Of a DNA stretch of 22,507 bases, positions 7,890-16,944 are shown one piece after another; position 1 is the stretch's first letter, and each line of letters opens with the position of its first letter. Source of the DNA: Actinomycetes bacterium. Its GTDB lineage: Bacteria; Actinomycetota; Actinomycetes; Actinomycetales; Cellulomonadaceae. The stretch is from contig JAEWGQ010000206.1 of NCBI GenBank assembly GCA_023388235.1, forward strand, positions 1 to 22,507, given 5' to 3'. Under the pieces are notes generated by a model, which saw nothing but the letters and a program-made list of their open reading frames with translations, was not told the DNA's origin and made no database searches. The position numbers and the translations under genes were made by a program.

Positions 7890-9011
7890 ATGACCGTCAT
7901 GCAGGATCGCGACCGATCGGTCCTGCGGGAGGACCGTACGCGCGACTTGACCGTGCTGGACCTCTTCGCCGGCGCCGGTGGCATCACGGCCGGACTCCAC
8001 GAGGTCGGAGGCTTCACCACGGTGGCGGCGGTCGAGATGGACCCGGCCGCGGCCGCCACCTATGCGGCGAACCACCGCGAAACCCGCGTCCACGTGAAGG
8101 CCATCCAGGACTGGGTCCAGGACGAGGGCGTCCCCGAGGTCGACGTGATCGTCGGCGGTCCGCCCTGCCAGGGCTTCTCCACCCTCGGCAAGCAGGACAT
8201 CGAGGACGACCGCAACGCGCTGTGGCTCGAGTACGCGCGGACGATCGTCAAGGCACGGCCGAAGTACTTCGTCGTCGAGAACGTCGCCGCGTTCATGAGG
8301 TCGCCGCAGTACGCGCAGTTCGTCGCCGCGTGCGCCCCGGGTGGCATGCTCGAGGACTACCGCTTCCAGGCACAGGTGCTCAATGCGGCCGACTACGGCG
8401 CTTTCCAGTCCCGCAAACGTGCGGTCCTGATCGGGCACCGCGCCGAGCTGGCGTTCCCGGGGTGGCCCGAGCCCACCCATGTCGGGAACCACCGCACGGT
8501 CGCTCAGGCGTTCGCGGAGGTCCAGGGCGAGCCCTTGTCGAACGATCTGCCGGCACGAACGACGCTGACCGCATCCGGTAGGGCGATGCCCGGTCCGTTC
8601 GAGTCGACGGAGTTGCACATCGGACGCGACTACCGACCGATCTCGCTCAAGCGGTTCGCGGCGATCCCGCCGGGTGGGAACCGGTTCGACCTCCCGGACG
8701 ACCTGAAGGCCACGTGCTGGATCGGGCACACATCGGGATCCGGTGACGTCATGGGCCGGCTCCACTGGGACCGACCCGCCGTGACCATTCGCACCGAGTT
8801 CTTCAAGCCCGAGAAGGGGCGGTACCTCCACCCCGTCCGCCCTCGCGCGATCACGCACTTCGAGGCTGCGATTCTGCAGGGGTTCCCGAAGGACTACCGC
8901 TGGGTCGGGTCCAAGACAGCGATCGCCCGGCAGATCGGCAACGCCGTGCCCATCCCGCTCGCGGCGGCGATCGGTCGTCGCCTCCTGCGGGCTGCCGAGC
9001 GCGCGAACTGA
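7890..9011 (+). CDS. DNA (cytosine-5) methyltransferase 1, Dcm-like (373 aa)
   Basis: This enzyme transfers a methyl group from S-adenosylmethionine to C5 of cytosine in a specific site. The standard motif order is present: motif I LDLFAGAGG (23-31), motif IV PPCQGFS with catalytic C93, motif VI ENV, motif VIII QSRKR, and motif X RQIGNAVP near the C-terminus. The target-recognition region is short and carries KATCWIGHTSGSGDV where the paralogue downstream has a different loop. ATG 7890 is chosen because the homology with the paralogue begins shortly after it and a -10-like box lies just upstream; ATG 7899 is possible. Next to vsr it is probably the self-marking methylase of the island. The recognition site cannot be read from sequence. 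Confidence 0.93.
   Translation: MTVMQDRDRSVLREDRTRDLTVLDLFAGAGGITAGLHEVGGFTTVAAVEMDPAAAATYAANHRETRVHVKAIQDWVQDEGVPEVDVIVGGPPCQGFSTLGKQDIEDDRNALWLEYARTIVKARPKYFVVENVAAFMRSPQYAQFVAACAPGGMLEDYRFQAQVLNAADYGAFQSRKRAVLIGHRAELAFPGWPEPTHVGNHRTVAQAFAEVQGEPLSNDLPARTTLTASGRAMPGPFESTELHIGRDYRPISLKRFAAIPPGGNRFDLPDDLKATCWIGHTSGSGDVMGRLHWDRPAVTIRTEFFKPEKGRYLHPVRPRAITHFEAAILQGFPKDYRWVGSKTAIARQIGNAVPIPLAAAIGRRLLRAAERAN
8784..8821 (+). repeat. 38-base near-identical segment shared by the two methyltransferases, copy 1
   Basis: This copy matches 9952-9989 with one mismatch (position 8792 against 9960), including 29 exact bases. It encodes TIRTEFFKPEKGR in both enzymes. Elsewhere the two genes have clearly drifted, so it marks either strong constraint or local gene conversion. 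Confidence 0.85.
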
Positions 9012-9060
9012 TCAGCGGGAGGGCACGTCGCTGCACGCCGGAGACGGAGGGTGGCACGTC

Positions 9061-9072
9061 TACGATCGCCGG
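9061..9072 (+). promoter_or_regulatory. -10-like box before methyltransferase 2
   Basis: TACGAT (9061-9066) fits TANNNT and lies six bases before GTG 9073, the same spacing as in front of methyltransferase 1. No Shine-Dalgarno sequence can fit between, which again suggests a leaderless mRNA. The rest of the 61-base gap after methyltransferase 1 shows no convincing terminator. Confidence 0.45.
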
Positions 9073-10167
9073 GTGCAGACGACGCTCCCGGCCCCGGCGG
9101 ATGACACGTCTCCCGCCGCCGGGCTCCGGGTCCTCGATCTTTTCGCCGGGGCAGGCGGACTGAGCCTGGGCTTCCACCAGGGCAGCAACCGCTATGCGAC
9201 CGTGCGTGCGGTCGAGATGGACGTGGCCGCGGCCGCGACGTACGCACAGAACTTCGGCGCCGTCGTCTACGCGGGTGACATCCGGCGCTGGCTCCGGGAC
9301 GAGCCCACCCCTGCCGCGGACCTGGTGCTGGGCGGCCCTCCCTGCCAGGGTTTCTCGACACTCGGGAAGCGGGACCCCGGGGATCTCCGCAACACCCTGT
9401 GGCGTCCGTATGTCGACGTCGTCCGCCGCACGATGCCGCGCGCCTTCGTCATGGAGAACGTGCCTGCCTTCCTGAAGTCGGGCGAGTACTCGGCGTTCGT
9501 GGAGGCGTTCGCGGGCGGTGAGCTCGCCGACTACGACATCCGGGCCCAGGTCCTGAACGCTGCGGACTTCGGCGCTCCGCAGGTCCGCAAGAGGGTGATC
9601 GTCCTGGGCGTGCGGCGGGACATCGACCACCCCGGTCACCCGGCTGCGACCACGGGTGAGCGCACCACGGTCCGCGAGGCTCTCCATGGCATCCGCCCGT
9701 TCACCGGCGAGTTGTCCCTCCCCCCGCGCCGGACCCCCTTCGGGCGCGCATGGCTTCCGGGTCCGTTCAAGGGCCAGGACCTGCACATCACGCGCGACTG
9801 GAGCCCGCTGTACCAACAGCGGTTCCGGGCGGTGCCCTACGGCGGAAGTCGGGTGGACCTTCCCGACGAGCTCAGCATGGACTGCTGGCGGAACAACCCG
9901 CGAAGTGCGAGCGATGTGATGGGTCGGCTGGTGTGGGAGCGGCCGTCCGTCACCATTCGTACCGAGTTCTTCAAGCCCGAGAAGGGGCGCTTCCTGCACC
10001 CGACCCAGCACCGGGCCATCACCCACTGGGAGGCGGCCCGCCTGCAGGGGTTCCCGGACGATTACCGGTGGGTGGGGGACCGCGTACAGATCGCGCGGCA
10101 GATCGGGAATGCCGTGCCGATCCGGCTGGGCGAGGCATTGGGGTCGCATCTCGCGCGGGTCCTTTGA
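9073..10167 (+). CDS. DNA (cytosine-5) methyltransferase 2, Dcm-like paralogue (364 aa)
   Basis: This is a second C5-cytosine methyltransferase. The same motifs appear in the same order: LDLFAGAGG, PPCQGFS with catalytic C91, MENV, QVRKR, and RQIGNAVP at the end. It is roughly half identical to the upstream enzyme by eye and equal in length after the start. The recognition-region loop SMDCWRNNPRSASDV differs from the upstream counterpart, so it may read a related but different sequence or the other strand of an asymmetric site. The GTG start at 9073 is placed by the alignment with the paralogue and the six-base distance from a -10-like box. It is intact and therefore probably active. Confidence 0.92.
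   Translation: MQTTLPAPADDTSPAAGLRVLDLFAGAGGLSLGFHQGSNRYATVRAVEMDVAAAATYAQNFGAVVYAGDIRRWLRDEPTPAADLVLGGPPCQGFSTLGKRDPGDLRNTLWRPYVDVVRRTMPRAFVMENVPAFLKSGEYSAFVEAFAGGELADYDIRAQVLNAADFGAPQVRKRVIVLGVRRDIDHPGHPAATTGERTTVREALHGIRPFTGELSLPPRRTPFGRAWLPGPFKGQDLHITRDWSPLYQQRFRAVPYGGSRVDLPDELSMDCWRNNPRSASDVMGRLVWERPSVTIRTEFFKPEKGRFLHPTQHRAITHWEAARLQGFPDDYRWVGDRVQIARQIGNAVPIRLGEALGSHLARVL
9952..9989 (+). repeat. 38-base near-identical segment shared by the two methyltransferases, copy 2
   Basis: This is the partner of 8784-8821, with one mismatch. It encodes the same TIRTEFFKPEKGR stretch just before the C-terminal motifs. Confidence 0.85.
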
Positions 10168-10227
10168 CCGGCGCCGGTTGCGCCGTGCGGGTGAATCCGG
10201 CCGTTGTGCGGGCCCGAGCCGGCCGGA
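10167..10227 (+). terminator. Palindromes after methyltransferase 2, possible terminator
   Basis: A perfect 12-base palindrome ACCGGCGCCGGT begins on the last base of the stop codon (10167-10178). An 8-bp stem follows (10196-10203 with 10220-10227) around a 16-base loop. Neither has a T-run, which is common for GC-rich actinobacteria, so the terminator role is tentative. Confidence 0.35.
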
Positions 10228-10333
10228 CTCCGCGACCCCGTCCATGAATGTGGGTGGCGGGATCTAGAGTTCCCGCAGTCGGCGCGCGCTCGGGCCGCCA
10301 CTTCGACCAACGACGATCAGCGGGAGCTCAGCG
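10228..10333 (+). promoter_or_regulatory. Promoter region and ribosome binding site of the GHKL-helicase operon
   Basis: TAGAGT (10265-10270) fits the -10 pattern; its -35 partner is unclear. A GGGAG run at 10322-10326 lies seven bases before GTG 10334 and fixes that start. With the hairpins before it, this suggests block 3 is transcribed separately from the methyltransferases. Confidence 0.45.
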
Positions 10334-13300
10334 GTGCCGAGTTGGATGCCTGGACGGACGGGCCTGGCGGCTGTGGTCGAGGCACAGACCGGGACCTGCC
10401 TCAACGTCTACCGAGAGGACCCGGCCCGGATCCTCGAGGACGCGAACAACGAGGCCAAGATCTCGACCGGTGGATACAGCACCCGCCAACTCGAGGAACT
10501 CGTCCAGAACGCCGTCGATGCTGCGCGCGCCGGCGGTCACCGCATCGAGGTCGTCCTCGGCGGGAGCACGCTCTACGTCGCGAACGACGGGGCGCCCTTC
10601 GACGCGAGGGGTGTCCGCGCGCTGATGGCGTCGGACATCTCGTCCAAGGACGAGGCACAGGTCGGTCGCTTCGGCATCGGGTTCAAGTCGGTGCTCGCGG
10701 TGTCGGACAGCCCGCGCATCTACAGCACGTCGGTGTCCTTCGGGTTCGACAAGCAGGAGTCGGAGGCAATCCTCCGCGCGGCGGGGTTCGAGTCCCGGGC
10801 CTACCCGACGATGCGAACAGCGAGCGTGCTCGACCCCTCCGTCGATCTCGACGCCGATCCAGTTCTCGCCGAACTGAAGGAGTGGGCCTCGACGATCGTG
10901 GCGCTGCCTCTCCGTGACGACGAGGCCCACCGACTCCTCTCAGCCCGCCTGGACCTGTTCCGGGACGAGTTCGTCCTGTTCTCCCCGCACATCACCCGGG
11001 CGGCTCTGCGCAACGAGCACCAGATCCCCATCGAGGAGGCGCGGCAGCTCCGTGGACTCGGCCTCTCCCCCGAGGAGTCGAAGCTCTTGCTGTCGAAGCA
11101 GCCCGTGTCCGAGCGCCGCCTCAGCGTCAGCCAGGCGGGACCGGGCGTGTTCCGCGTCCAGGTCAACGACGACGCCCTCGACTGGTCGGTGGCTCGCACG
11201 TCGCACGCGCCGAGCGTCCGGGCACGCGCGGAAGGCTCCTACGCCGCGGGTCGCGAGACGGTGGAGGTCTCGTACGCAGTGTGTCTGACGGCGGACCGCT
11301 ACGACGTCGGCCAGTTCTGGGCCTACTTCCCGACGGCCGACGCCACCACGCTGTCCGGCATCGTCAATGCGCCCTGGAAGCTGTCGGACGACCGCAAGCA
11401 CCTCTTGCGCGGAGCCTTCAACGAAGAACTGCTGACTCAGGTGCTCCCGACACTGGTCGCGCAGGCTTTCCGAGCGTTCCAGGGGACCGAACGGATTGCC
11501 GCTGTACTCGATGCGATGCCCGCTCGTGGAGATGAGCCGCGCAGCGACGCGGACGACATCATCAACCGCCCCGTGTTCGACCACCTGCGTGGGGAACTCG
11601 CGCTTCCTGACGGGACCGGTGCGCTCCGGGTTGCCGGCGAGTTGCGATGGCTCGGTGGCGACACCCTGGGACGCAACTCTCCGGTCCCGCTGGCCTGGCT
11701 CGAGCGATGGCGTGAGGCCGGTGGTCATCTCGACCGTTGGGCGCACCCGCTCGTGTACACGAGCCCGGAGCGCCGAGCGAAGGTGCAGCGCCTGATGAGC
11801 GCTCCCGGCCTGCGGGACGCGCCGAGCCCTGCCGGCGTCGACGCCTGGCTGGAGGACCTGGTCGAGGACGGCACCGTCGAGGAGTGCGCTGCAGCGATCG
11901 AGATCGCTGCCTGGCTTCTCGACCAGGCGGAGCGTCTCACGGACCGTGAGGCGTCCCGCGTAATCGGCGTGACGATCCCCCGCGCGAGGATCGTCCGTCT
12001 CGAGGACGGTTCCCTCAAGGCGGCGACCCGGGGGCGCGTGTTCGTCCGGGTCGACGGGGAGGACCGCCCCGGGGTGGACTTCGTCGACCCCGACCTCGTT
12101 GCCCGCCCGGGCGTCAAGGAGGGGCTCGCGCGCCTGGGCGTCGTCCTGATGGACCGTACCGGCCAACTGCACGAGCTCCTCGCGCGCGCGCAGCAGCCCG
12201 CCGCGCTGCGGGAACCGAAGACGGTGTGGCCGCAGATCTGGGAGATCCTGCGCGAGATCCCGCAGGACACCGCGCTGTCGATCCTTCGTGCGGACCTGAA
12301 CTGCCGTGACTCACGAGAGCTCACCCTGAAGACACGGGTGCGGACGGCATCGGGTCGTTGGGTTTTCCCGGGGCGGGCGTTCCTGGCCGGTGACATCGTC
12401 CCCGCCGACGGTTCGCGTGACCGGGAGTACCTCATCGACCCCGGCTACCACCGGCACGACGCCGACATCCTGCGTGAGGTCGGTGCCGTCGAGGCACCGA
12501 CCTTCCGTCACGTCGAGATGCCCCGCGAGGACTGGTTCTCGGCGTACGTCGACGACGTCAAGGACCGGTTCATCGCGGACCAGGCCGGCTCCAGGCCGGA
12601 TCGCGACTACGTCCTCGTGGAGGGGGGCGAACCGCTCTGGCCCCTGCAGATCCTCACCGAGATGAGCCCGGAGGCGCGGGTCGCGGCGACCGCGAGGATC
12701 ATCGCCCAAGGGCTTCCCGTGGGGCGAACGGTGCGCCACCGCAGCAACGCGAGCTACGGCGTCAAGAAGGTGATCGCACCCGAGACGTGGTTCCTCCGCA
12801 GGTACGGGCTCCTGCCGACCTCGTTCGGTCCGATGCGGCCCCGGAACGTCCTCGTCGGGAGTGACGCGGTGGATCCGGATGTCCTGCCCGCCTACGAAGC
12901 TTCGGCACAGGTTGCGGCCGCTCTCGGACTGAAGAAGGACCCTGCGACTGTCACCGCCGAGGACTGGGAGGTGCTCAAGCGAATCGCCGACACATGGTCG
13001 GACGGTGAGCCCGATGACCGACGCCGGGCTGCTTTCTACGTGTGGACCGCGGACTCGCTCCGCCCGGAGACGATCCTGGTCCGCGTCGGCCATCGCCGCG
13101 TGATGGTCGAGCCCAAGAATGTCGGGATCACCGACGACGACAGCGTCTACGAGGCCATGCTCGAGGCGCAGATCCCGGCTCTGCGGGTCGTGGACGACGA
13201 GGACGTGCAGATCTTCGTCGACAACTGGGACATGCCCCTCGGCCGTGACCTCCTCCAGGAGGAGATCGCCGTCGAGACCTGCGGTGAGGCCGAGTACGTG

Positions 13301-15157
13301 ACCGACCTGTTCCCGCCCCTCAAGATGCGGCTGGCTGCCGAGGACCGCGAGCTCCGACTTCAACCCTGCACTCGGCTCGAGAGGATGATCGCGACACCGC
13401 AGGGACAGAAGGCGCGGAGCGTAGCGGTGCGCCGTGAGGGGGACACGATCCTCGTGACGGCCTCCGATCCGGCGGCGCGGCTCCAGCAGGTCTCGGACGC
13501 GCTCGGACTCGGCATGTCCCGTCAGGACATCGCCCGGGTGTTCGACCAGATGGCGGAGACCGCGACCAACCAGCTCAGGCACCGGGTCAGGAGCGCTGAG
13601 GACGACGACGAACGACTGTTGACCGCGGTCGGAGTCGAGCCGCTCCGTCGTATCGTGCCGGCGCAGGCACTCGAGGCGTTGGAGAACCGGCCGCAGGAGA
13701 CGGAACCGCGCGAGGTCGCGGCTCTGGCGCGAGCCGTCCACGGCGTCGCCATCCTCAAGCAGCTGCGGAGTGCGCTGGAGGACGCTCGACTGGAACCGCC
13801 GCGGGAATGGAGCGGACGGCGAACGACGCGCCAGTGGGTCCTGTCCTTGGGCTTCCCCGCGGAGTGGGCAGGATTCCCGTCGTCAGACCGGCCCGCTGTC
13901 GAGGTGATCGACGGACCGGCAGTTCTCGGCGACCTGCACGACTACCAGGAGCAGGTCACCCGGAACATCGCGGCGATGCTGCGCGGCGTCGGCAGCGACC
14001 GGGGAATGGTCTCGCTACCCACCGGCGCGGGGAAGACCCGTGTGACCGTCGAGGCGCTGGTGAACGAGATCAACGCGGGCACCGTGGACACCCGTCGCCC
14101 GCTGATCTGGATCGCTCAGACCGACGAGCTGTGCGAGCAGGCGGCGGAGACGTGGACGTATGTATGGAGGGCGATCGGGAGGTCGGCCTCCATGCGGCTC
14201 GGGCGACTCTGGGGTGACAACGAGGTTCCCGAGGAACCGGGGGTCTTCCAGCTGGTCATCGCGACGATCGACAAGCTGGACTCGATCGCCAAGCGAATCG
14301 GTGACGAGTACGAGTGGCTCCGGGACCCGTCCATCGTCGTCGTCGATGAAGCCCACACGTCCATCGCGCCGAAGTACACGCAGGTCCTGGAGTGGATGGG
14401 ACGAGGAAGCCGCGCACGAGACACGGCTCGGGCGAAGCCGTTGATCGGGCTCACCGCGACTCCGTTCCGCGGCACGTCGTCGGATGAGACCGAGCGGCTG
14501 GTCAGACGCTACGACGGCAACCGTTTGGACCGTGGTGCGTTCCGGAACGCCGACGACCCTTACGGCGAGCTCCAGGACATGGGGGTCCTCGCACAGGTCC
14601 GTCACCAGGTGGTGGACGGCACGGACGTCGAGCTGACGGACGCGGACCTCGCCGAGATCGCGACGTTCAACCGCCTGCCCGCCGCGGTCAACGCTCGGCT
14701 GGGTGCCGACCTCGAGCGGACCCGGCGCGTGGTCGAGGCCGTTGCAGCGCTGCCTGCGGACTGGACGATCCTCGCCTTCGCCCCCTCCGTCGAGAACTCC
14801 CGGGTCCTCGCGGCCCTCCTGACACATCGAGGCGTCCCGGCGGTCTCGATCTCGGCCGACACGGAGCCTGCCGCGCGCCGGCACTACGTCGAGGAGTTCA
14901 AGGCCGGCCGGATCCGGGTTCTGACGAACTACAACGTGCTGACGCAGGGTTTCGACGCCCCGAAGGTGCGAGCGGTCTTCGTCGCACGGCCGACCTTCAG
15001 CCCGAACGTCTACCAGCAGATGATCGGCCGCGGCCTGCGTGGGCCGAGGAACGGTGGGTCCGAGGAGGTCCTGATCGTCAACGTGCGCGACAACTTCGAG
15101 AAGTACGGGCACCTCCTGGCCTTCACCGAGTTCGAGTACCTCTGGAACCGCCGGTGA
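10334..15157 (+). CDS. Sacsin/Hsp90-like GHKL ATPase fused to a DEAH-type SF2 helicase (1607 aa)
   Basis: Two ATP-driven engines sit in one chain. The N-terminus is a GHKL fold with E55/N59/D62 (ELVQNAVDAA), D85 in VANDGAP, and the lid box GIGFKS (114-119), as in Hsp90 and the sacsin N-terminal domain. About 1000 residues with no motif I can name follow; they resemble the long middle regions of sacsin-type proteins. The C-terminal 400 residues are an SF2 helicase: P-loop LPTGAGKT with K1234, DEAH at 1338-1341, TATPF at 1374-1378, and motif VI QQMIGRGLRG with R1566 and R1569. GTG 10334 has a good ribosome binding site. The stop overlaps the next GTG by four bases. In context it is likely the large DNA-recognition and translocation subunit of a DISARM-like machine. 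The domain calls are firm; the role is inference. Confidence 0.9.
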   Translation: MPSWMPGRTGLAAVVEAQTGTCLNVYREDPARILEDANNEAKISTGGYSTRQLEELVQNAVDAARAGGHRIEVVLGGSTLYVANDGAPFDARGVRALMASDISSKDEAQVGRFGIGFKSVLAVSDSPRIYSTSVSFGFDKQESEAILRAAGFESRAYPTMRTASVLDPSVDLDADPVLAELKEWASTIVALPLRDDEAHRLLSARLDLFRDEFVLFSPHITRAALRNEHQIPIEEARQLRGLGLSPEESKLLLSKQPVSERRLSVSQAGPGVFRVQVNDDALDWSVARTSHAPSVRARAEGSYAAGRETVEVSYAVCLTADRYDVGQFWAYFPTADATTLSGIVNAPWKLSDDRKHLLRGAFNEELLTQVLPTLVAQAFRAFQGTERIAAVLDAMPARGDEPRSDADDIINRPVFDHLRGELALPDGTGALRVAGELRWLGGDTLGRNSPVPLAWLERWREAGGHLDRWAHPLVYTSPERRAKVQRLMSAPGLRDAPSPAGVDAWLEDLVEDGTVEECAAAIEIAAWLLDQAERLTDREASRVIGVTIPRARIVRLEDGSLKAATRGRVFVRVDGEDRPGVDFVDPDLVARPGVKEGLARLGVVLMDRTGQLHELLARAQQPAALREPKTVWPQIWEILREIPQDTALSILRADLNCRDSRELTLKTRVRTASGRWVFPGRAFLAGDIVPADGSRDREYLIDPGYHRHDADILREVGAVEAPTFRHVEMPREDWFSAYVDDVKDRFIADQAGSRPDRDYVLVEGGEPLWPLQILTEMSPEARVAATARIIAQGLPVGRTVRHRSNASYGVKKVIAPETWFLRRYGLLPTSFGPMRPRNVLVGSDAVDPDVLPAYEASAQVAAALGLKKDPATVTAEDWEVLKRIADTWSDGEPDDRRRAAFYVWTADSLRPETILVRVGHRRVMVEPKNVGITDDDSVYEAMLEAQIPALRVVDDEDVQIFVDNWDMPLGRDLLQEEIAVETCGEAEYVTDLFPPLKMRLAAEDRELRLQPCTRLERMIATPQGQKARSVAVRREGDTILVTASDPAARLQQVSDALGLGMSRQDIARVFDQMAETATNQLRHRVRSAEDDDERLLTAVGVEPLRRIVPAQALEALENRPQETEPREVAALARAVHGVAILKQLRSALEDARLEPPREWSGRRTTRQWVLSLGFPAEWAGFPSSDRPAVEVIDGPAVLGDLHDYQEQVTRNIAAMLRGVGSDRGMVSLPTGAGKTRVTVEALVNEINAGTVDTRRPLIWIAQTDELCEQAAETWTYVWRAIGRSASMRLGRLWGDNEVPEEPGVFQLVIATIDKLDSIAKRIGDEYEWLRDPSIVVVDEAHTSIAPKYTQVLEWMGRGSRARDTARAKPLIGLTATPFRGTSSDETERLVRRYDGNRLDRGAFRNADDPYGELQDMGVLAQVRHQVVDGTDVELTDADLAEIATFNRLPAAVNARLGADLERTRRVVEAVAALPADWTILAFAPSVENSRVLAALLTHRGVPAVSISADTEPAARRHYVEEFKAGRIRVLTNYNVLTQGFDAPKVRAVFVARPTFSPNVYQQMIGRGLRGPRNGGSEEVLIVNVRDNFEKYGHLLAFTEFEYLWNRR

Positions 15158-16944
15158 GCGACGTCGAGCTGGATGACGCACAGCGTGACGCGGTCGAGAT
15201 CGATCCGGGCGAGCGTCAGATCGTGATCGCCGGGCCCGGCTCGGGCAAGACCGAGGTCGTCTCACGTCTGGTCGAACACCTCGTCGAGGAGCGGGACGTC
15301 GACGCGACCGACGGCATCCTCGTGATCTCGTTCTCCAACGCGGCCGTGTTCGCCGCGGACAGACGCCTCCGCGCACACGGCGCCGGGCCGGTCACCGTGC
15401 AGACCATGGACTCACTCGCCGGTGAGATCGTCCACGACCTGGGGGACGAGGAACTTGTGGGTCTCGATTTCGATCGACGAATCTCCCTCGCGACCCGGTT
15501 GGTGGCCGCGGAGCAGTGGGACCGACTCGAGGGTCTCGAGCACCTCGTCGTGGACGAGGTCCAGGATGTCGTGGGGGTCCGGGCCGACTTCCTGATGGAG
15601 TTGCTGCGGCGGCTCCCCGCCGAGGCGGGATTCACGCTGCTGGGCGACCCGGCCCAGGGCATCTACGACTGGCAGCTCAAGGTCGACGACCGTGTGACTT
15701 CGAGGACGACGTCCACGCAGCTGCTGGAGTGGGTGAGCCACATGGACGGTGTCCGCCGCAAGGAACTCACCGGCCAGTACCGCGCGGTCTCGCGTGACGC
15801 GCGGAAGGTCGCCGAACTGCGAGGGTCGGTCCTCGACGCTGCGGGCATGTCTCCGCTCGAGGAGCTGTTCGCCGGGCTGGTCTCGGTGGCCTCGGTCGCC
15901 GACGTGGTGGAGCTCGCCCGGTCGTGGCCCGGGACGACGGCGTTCCTCACAGCCACCAACGGGCAGGCGCTGCTCGTGGCGGGTGCTATCGCGGACGCGG
16001 GCGCGGCGGTGGAAGTGCGGCGCAGCGCACAGCAGCGGGTGCTCGCGAGCTGGATCGCACGTGTGCTCGCGGACCACCCCGCTGCGGGCATCACGCTGGA
16101 GGAACTTCAGCAGCGTGCCACGGAGATTGTGCCGGAGGCAGACCCGGCGGTCCTCTGGCGTGCGCTCAGATCCGTCACGGGCGGACGGGGCCGCGAGGTG
16201 GAGATCGCCGGCCTCGCGCATGCGCTGAACCGGCCGCGGCCCCTCACGCCGGACCTCATCGAGCCCACGCACGCGCGCCTCGTCGCCTCGACCGTGCACC
16301 GTGCCAAGGGCCTCGAGTTCGACCACGTCGTCTACGTCGACTTCCCGGACAAGCCGTGGATCGACGACACCGCGGACACCGACGGCGGCGGGCTCCGGAC
16401 CTTGTTCGTGGCTCTCTCGAGGGCCAGAGACACACTCGCGCGCGCAGGGGGCCCCGACGACCGTCGACTGCGCAGCTTCGTGTCACGTGGTGAGGGTCGG
16501 CCGCGATGGTTCCTCGGTGGGCGTGCGAAGTGGATGACCCTGGGGTTCGAGCTGCGTGTGGACGATCTCGACCGCACGGCTCCCCCCGGAGACGGTCGGG
16601 CCACGCAGGATCACATCGCCGAGTCGGTGCATGCCGGTGACCCGCTGGATCTCGTGCTGGATCTCTCCCGATCCAGCACCCACCTCCCTGTCTGGGACCT
16701 CGTGCACGAAGGGCGGACGGTCGGTCGGACGTCGACAGCGTTCGGGGAGTCGTTCGTGGCGCGGATCGGAACGCTCGAGAAGAAGAAGCGTGGGTGGCCG
16801 GGCCTCAGCGGCGCGCGCGTCGAGAGCATCGCCACCGTGTCCGGGAACCGACAGCCGGGCGGGGTGGGCCGGCACGGCCTCTGGCTGTCGCCCGTCTGCG
16901 CCGGCATGTTGCGGATCGACTGGAACGGAGCAAGCGATGGCTGA
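15154..16944 (+). CDS. Compact UvrD/Rep-type SF1 helicase (596 aa)
   Basis: This is a 3'-5' SF1A-type DNA helicase by motif. It shows the P-loop AGPGSGKT (26-33), the Walker B and Q pair DEVQD (134-138), motif III GDPAQGIYDW (from 164), motif V HRAKGLE (382-388) and motif VI VALSRAR (419-425). At 596 residues it is shorter than classical UvrD or Rep (around 700). The last 150 residues or so do not look like helicase and carry a lysine-rich KKKR patch; they may dock to the neighbours. The GTG start overlaps the upstream stop by four bases, and its end overlaps the next start by eight, so it is translationally coupled on both sides. It occupies the place held by DrmD or DrmE in known DISARM operons, without being related to SNF2-type DrmD. 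Confidence 0.9.
   Translation: MSDVELDDAQRDAVEIDPGERQIVIAGPGSGKTEVVSRLVEHLVEERDVDATDGILVISFSNAAVFAADRRLRAHGAGPVTVQTMDSLAGEIVHDLGDEELVGLDFDRRISLATRLVAAEQWDRLEGLEHLVVDEVQDVVGVRADFLMELLRRLPAEAGFTLLGDPAQGIYDWQLKVDDRVTSRTTSTQLLEWVSHMDGVRRKELTGQYRAVSRDARKVAELRGSVLDAAGMSPLEELFAGLVSVASVADVVELARSWPGTTAFLTATNGQALLVAGAIADAGAAVEVRRSAQQRVLASWIARVLADHPAAGITLEELQQRATEIVPEADPAVLWRALRSVTGGRGREVEIAGLAHALNRPRPLTPDLIEPTHARLVASTVHRAKGLEFDHVVYVDFPDKPWIDDTADTDGGGLRTLFVALSRARDTLARAGGPDDRRLRSFVSRGEGRPRWFLGGRAKWMTLGFELRVDDLDRTAPPGDGRATQDHIAESVHAGDPLDLVLDLSRSSTHLPVWDLVHEGRTVGRTSTAFGESFVARIGTLEKKKRGWPGLSGARVESIATVSGNRQPGGVGRHGLWLSPVCAGMLRIDWNGASDG

Noticed and set aside
8784..9989. Reading the 38-base repeat as a mobile-element or att direct repeat
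   Set aside because: Both copies fall inside homologous coding positions of two paralogous genes, in the same reading frame, so paralogy explains them.
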